Made by a program: the position numbers and the translations under genes. The notes below the pieces were generated by a model. That model was given only the letters and a program-made list of their open reading frames with translations, made no database searches and was not told where the DNA came from. A DNA stretch of 64,000 nucleotides from Cocos nucifera (Eukaryota; Streptophyta; Magnoliopsida; Arecales; Arecaceae): assembly GCA_006176705.1 (NCBI GenBank), contig QRFJ01000054.1, forward strand, positions 2,342,945 to 2,406,944, given 5' to 3'. Positions 59,608-64,000 of this stretch are shown one piece after another (the stretch's first letter is position 1; every line of letters begins with the position of its first letter).

Positions 59608-60780
59608 CTACCCATTATGAGATCAAGCCGACCATAATCCATATGCTCTCATCTTTCTATGAAAATACTAATGAAGATTCTTATAAGCTATCTGGATGAG
59701 TTCTTTAGAAATCTGCTTCTATGGTGAAAATTCAAAATTTAACTGAATGATGCTCTTAGACTAATTTTATTCTTCCTTTTCATTAAAAGATAAAGCCAAG
59801 TACTGGCTTGGCATAATAGGAGAGACCAATCCAAACTTGGGCTGAAATTACAAAATAAATTTCTTAAAAAATTTTATCCCATAAGACCGAACCAATACTA
59901 TGAGGCGAGCTATCACTGGATTTGCTCAGCTTCCAGGAAAACAAATTCATGAATCATGAGAGAAGACTTAAGGAAACTTCTTAGAAAATGTCCCACACTA
60001 TAGGTCTATCTAAGTGGCAAATTAGTTCCAAGCATTTCTATGAAAGGTTTAAAGACCAATATAGACAGATAAATGATAGATGCATCCTGTGGAGGTGCAT
60101 TTATGAGCAAAAGTGAAGGATGAAGCTTATACCTTATTTGAAAATCCTAAGTGAAAAACTCTATTAACCATGCATCATTATCCTTCATGAAAGATCAATT
60201 TTCTAACAAAAATGAGGTAGAAATTTATGAGATTTAAAACTCTAGAATCTAATTCTAAGGCAAACTTGAATATAATTGCACAAATAATTAGATAAAATCG
60301 ACCTTCTTGCTCAAAAATTAGATCAAGTTTCTAAACCTAGGCCAACAATCTCCTGCACAATTCACATACCATCCTTTCTAATTATCAGGAGATTTATGTT
60401 CTATTTGTGCTAGCCCAACCTATCATGTATGAGTGAATGTCCTTATGGCTGCATAATTTTCCATCCTTTATCCAAGAATAAGTTCAAGCCGCTTAAGGCT
60501 TACTTCAAGCCGATTAATGATCCATTTCTCAAAATTTATATAACTCCAAATTGGAGAAACCATCCTTAATTTTTCTTGGATACCCTAACAGACTCAGGCT
60601 CAGACCCAAACTCCATCAGTGCAAAATTATCAGAATAGACCTCAATACCAGAGCTATGCTTATAACAGAGGTCAGCCTAGTAAGCCTTTTCAGCCATCAC
60701 ATTATAATCAGCCCTCATACCCACCTCCTCAACAGACCAATCTAGCTGACGATAGATTTAATCAACTTCAATAATTAATT
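59608..60780 (+). pseudogene. F gag, main part
   Basis: It continues with HYEIKPTIIHML and SFYENTNEDSYK. Around 60070 is MIDASCGGAFMSKS, matching the conserved MIDAAxGGALxDK stretch of Athila/Tat gag. Around 60500-60570 is PFLKIYITPNWRNHPNFSW, another family hallmark. A Gln/Pro/Tyr-rich region follows (60600-60770). There are many stops and frame changes and no complete zinc knuckle, although a Cys-Pro-Tyr-Gly-Cys remnant occurs near 60440. Confidence 0.85.
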
Positions 60781-62837
60781 TTGAATCAACAACAATCTCT
60801 TAACTCAACAGCAAATCTATCGCCAGGCTAGAAGCTCAAATTGAACAACTAGCTGAATCTAACATAAGGAGAGAACTAAGTCAATTATCGAGCCTACTAA
60901 TTTTAAACAATCCACCTAATATCCACCAACTACCTGAACTAAGTTATCAATTTAATGTCTCACCTAAGAATCTTCAATTTGAGAATGCCAAAGTAATTTC
61001 TGAACTTAAAAGCTATAGGATTCTTATGGACCCATACCAAGATCAGGTAAGAAAAGCTAGTACTGATGCTAGCCAAAATAAAAATTTAGAGGAATATATT
61101 AGTACTGAGACTAACCACAGAAGAATCTAAGCTCGAAACTAGTACTAATGCTGGTCCCAATTTAAATGAGATAGACATAAGAAAAAAGAGAATAGATGAT
61201 TTATCCAAAACTTATAAATCTAATGTCCTATTTTCTTCAACCTTAGAAGCTGGTTCTTCTTACAAAAATTAAGAGGTATGTAATGAAGTATCAATGGAGT
61301 TGTTTAAGCAAGATCACATTAATTTACCTTCAGAATTAAACCCGTCTTTAGACATCCTTCCAGTACCCATTGAATCAAACTTAACTCTTAATACAAAAAC
61401 TCAATTCATGAGCATTTTAGAAGAACAAATAGAAAAAATTCTTAATAAATATGGGGTTGAGAATGAGATCACAAATTATGTCCTTAAAATTAATAATGAT
61501 TATAACAATAAAGGGATAAGAAATTATCTTCCTGAGATTGGCAATCTAAAACTATTAGAATTTATCAATCTAATATTTGACACAGGATAGTAAGTTGCAT
61601 TGTGTCTGACTAAAGACGGTAAACTTAGTGCTTGTTGGGAGACAATTTAATATTTAATTTTTTTCATCTAATTTATCTTTTTAGTTTATTTTCTTTTTAG
61701 GACATGTTGAATAAGTTGAAGGAAGAGCCCAAATTCTCAAAAGCATGTGCTGGACCAAAAATATACTGAGTCAGATGTATTCTTTCATATTTTTTATTAC
61801 ATCCTTTATTTTTTCTTCTCCATTGAAGATAATATCGATTAAGTTAGGAGGAAGAAAAATAAAAATTTTAAAATTTGAAGTCCTAAAAAAAGTTAGCATT
61901 TAGTATTTAGACACCTAATTATGCTTAAGAATCAAATTAAACTAAGCATTTTTAAAAAAAAATTGATGCACAGATCAGAGAATCTATGAGATATTGAGGA
62001 ATCAAGTATTAAGAAAATCCAATAAGGAGTTAAGTCTAGAATATAAAAAGTTTTTTCTTTGAGCATTTCTAATTTTTTCTATCAGCATAAGAAAAGTCTA
62101 CTTTTTATGGGCTTGTGTAAGATAACTATACATTTCTTCATATAAAAAACTATTTTAATAAAATAGTTTTCAAGTACTTCTCACTGAGTAATCAGGCCTC
62201 TTTGCCTAAGCAAGCATTGAGTTTCACATCAAAAAATGGAAAAGATAAAGAAGCTCGTTGTAAAGCTAGTCTTAACTCGTAGCCTATTTAATTCGAGTCA
62301 ATAAGCTCGAGGGGTATTCTATACTTAGTATCCTAAAGTTAACTAATTTGAGAGTTATTGGCCCAAGACTCGCTACATGGATCAAATAGAAAGCATAAGG
62401 AATTAAGACACTCAATAGTGGTATAACGTTAAAAAAAAAAAACTTGTGTCATCGCTCTAACGTTAAAAAAAAAATATTGATTTTTCATCGAGTAATCGGA
62501 TCCTATTGCCTAAGAAAGTAATGATATTTGCATCAAAAAGTAGACAATGTGAAAATAAAAATCAATAAATGAAGGGCAGAAGTAGCAATACACTTGTTTA
62601 TATGAAAGTTTAGATAAATCAGAGATAAATATGGGATAATTTAAAAAAAATTTAGAAAAATTTAATATTTTTTACTTAATTTTTTTATTGATAAGTATTA
62701 ATACCCCAATGATATGTCTCACTTAAGCTCTACTGAATATCAATGACCATTTTGAAAACTATTTAGCTAAAATTTGAAACTCTAAAGTTAAAAGATATTT
62801 AAAACTAAATTCTTTCTTTACTCGAGGACGAGCAAAG
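60781..62837 (+). other. F post-gag region without pol
   Basis: About 2 kb after gag. A 98-codon frame at 61294-61590 (ending LPEIGNLKLLEFINLIFDTG) is the only sizeable open stretch. I do not recognise it; it is Asn/Leu/Ile-rich and may be leftover gag/pro linker or an Athila-specific region. Two related segments, 62180-62235 and 62490-62540 (GAGTAATC-GG-CCT, TTGCCTAAG-AAG, CATCAAAAA), look like a decayed duplication. No RT, RNase H or integrase motif was seen. Confidence 0.55.
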
Positions 62838-62853
62838 CTTAAGTTGGGAGGTA
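62838..62853 (+). other. F polypurine tract
   Basis: CTTAAGTTGGGAGGTA directly precedes the 3' LTR. GCAAAGCTTAAGTTGGGAGG is the form common in Athila/Tat elements. Confidence 0.8.
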
Positions 62854-64000
62854 TGATAAGTACCATAAATTTATCAATAAAAATATTAATTTATTAATTA
62901 ATTTATATTAATTTTTAAAAATTAATGATCAATGTATATATATTTTTTGAGAAATTAATATTATTATTAATTAAAAAATTAATTAAAAATAATAAAAATA
63001 AAAAAATAAAATTTTATTATCAATAGAAAGAGTTCATTTTTTTGATCACAACAAAATAATTTTCTAGCAAAATAAAGCTAAAATAGAGAAGATATGAATT
63101 TCTAAAGAAATAAAATAAATAAAAATAACATACGGCTTAGCCGGCTCAAGCCGTCGTACCATATCAGCCGGCGCGTCCAAATGTGCTGAGCCAAGTCGAC
63201 AAAGTTGGCACGTCAAGCCAGCCATGCTAGTCGACTCAATCGCAGAAGCCGTCAGTCGGTTCATGATCCAGGTATGGATCGCCAGCTCAACAGAAATCGG
63301 TGAATCACGGAGCGACACGTGGTGGACCTAGACCCTTAAGGGTTCCTGAAAAATCCATCGTGGTTTATAGGGTAAAAAGATAATTTTGCATCAAAGCAGC
63401 GAGCGATGATTGGCTGGGGCGTTTGGTGTGCCCGGTTCACGCGGTCCATAGCTAAAGTAATTGTGCGATCCAATGGTTTGCATTCGATCTGATAGAGATT
63501 CGATGGCCTACAATAAATCCTTCTTTGAGTCGAACAGTGCTCAACGATCTGGCATAATCCGACGGTCAGAAAACTAGCCGGTGAAGATCCAACGATGGAG
63601 AAAGCTCCCGGCGATGATCAGAGCTCCCAACACGCGATCAGCGGCTAGATTTTCTCCATCAATGTGCGATCAACAGTCAAAATTTAATCTGACCTGATCT
63701 GGGCTGATATGCATTCGATTTTGATGATTTTTGATTCGTTGGATTTTTATTGATGGTCAGATTTCATCCAGGATAGTAGAATTCAATCAGGACTCCTTTT
63801 AATCTGTTTTCACTTAGATTTCTCCATATTTTGACGATCAAAGAGCTTCTTACTCCCACATTGCCTACAACAAAACTCTCCAGCCCTCCTAGCTCTATAA
63901 AAAGGACCCCAGACCTCTAGAAATCAGAAGATCTGATCAAGGTGAAGCTTTAGTATAGGATGAAGCCAAGCTTTGGGTTAATAGCTGCTTCGAGGCAACT
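62854..64000 (+). repeat. F 3' LTR, partial
   Basis: It starts TGATAAGTACCATAAATTT and aligns with 55286 onwards to the end of the window. About 490 more bases would complete it. The minus-strand frame at 63318-63064 is not a gene. Confidence 0.9.

Larger units (their letters stand above)
50370..64000 (+). mobile_element. Ty1/copia LTR retrotransposon G, 5' part, disrupted by two insertions
   Basis: A 5' LTR (50370-50589 plus 53843 to about 54606), primer-site region and gag start (54726-55285) are visible. A 3.2 kb solo LTR splits the LTR, and gypsy element F splits gag. The remainder lies beyond 64000. The gag type differs from those of C, D and E. Confidence 0.75.
55286..64000 (+). mobile_element. 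Athila/Tat-like gypsy element F, gag-only, nested in G
   Basis: 5' LTR 55286-56924, primer site at about 56931, long leader, degraded gag (58190-60780, split by a solo LTR), non-pol remainder, polypurine tract (62838-62853), and 3' LTR from 62854 past the window end. The two LTRs have drifted visibly, including an indel of about 20 bases near 63150, so it is old. No protease, RT, RNase H or integrase motif was found in the 2 kb after gag, so it is non-autonomous. The left flank GTTCT (55281-55285) should recur after the 3' LTR outside the window. Confidence 0.88.

Overview
This window looks like heterochromatic DNA from a large, repeat-rich flowering plant, probably a monocot and possibly a palm. 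That identity is an inference from AT-rich composition, very long Ty1/copia LTRs, Tat/Athila-type gypsy elements and a CACTA transposon. I found no host protein-coding gene, rRNA, tRNA or CRISPR. Every recognisable reading frame belongs to a transposable element and carries stops, frameshifts or insertions, so nearly all coding entries are given as pseudogenes.

Layout. Positions 1-420 hold a degenerate GC-rich tandem repeat. From about 1060 to 6816 lies a decayed CACTA (En/Spm) DNA transposon with TNP2-like and Transposase_24-like remnants, ending in subterminal repeats and a 3' terminal repeat. From 7098 to 46728 lies one old plus-strand copia element (D), inflated to almost 40 kb by nested insertions. 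Its 5' LTR is split by a minus-strand copia element (C, 8645-22430, target duplication ATAGA). C's reverse transcriptase is split by a non-autonomous gypsy element (B, 10508-14818, duplication ACTAT). D's integrase is split by a younger minus-strand copia element (E, 26734-38924, duplication CTATC), which carries a gypsy solo LTR (30984-32767). D's reverse transcriptase is split by a solo LTR of the C family (40585-43377, duplication CCTAC).

Positions 46729-50369 contain short GTCGA-motif repeats, a possible hAT-like non-autonomous element and the LTR of a minus-strand element (H). A plus-strand copia element (G) starts at 50370. Its 5' LTR is split by a 3.2 kb solo LTR (50590-53837, duplication GCATG), and its gag is split by an Athila/Tat-like gypsy element (F, from 55286 past the window end). 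F's gag is split by a 1.27 kb GC-rich solo LTR of the B family (58342-59607, duplication CTACC).

The elements do not form a pathway. They are autonomous-type copia copies (gag, protease, integrase, RT, RNase H), now dead, and gag-only gypsy derivatives that would have needed proteins supplied in trans. The most notable signals are: element B, which has U5-type LTR sequence at both outer ends inside one target duplication; an RNA hairpin in the leaders of C and D with a paired substitution; and several tandem arrays of short palindromic units inside LTRs and internal regions.
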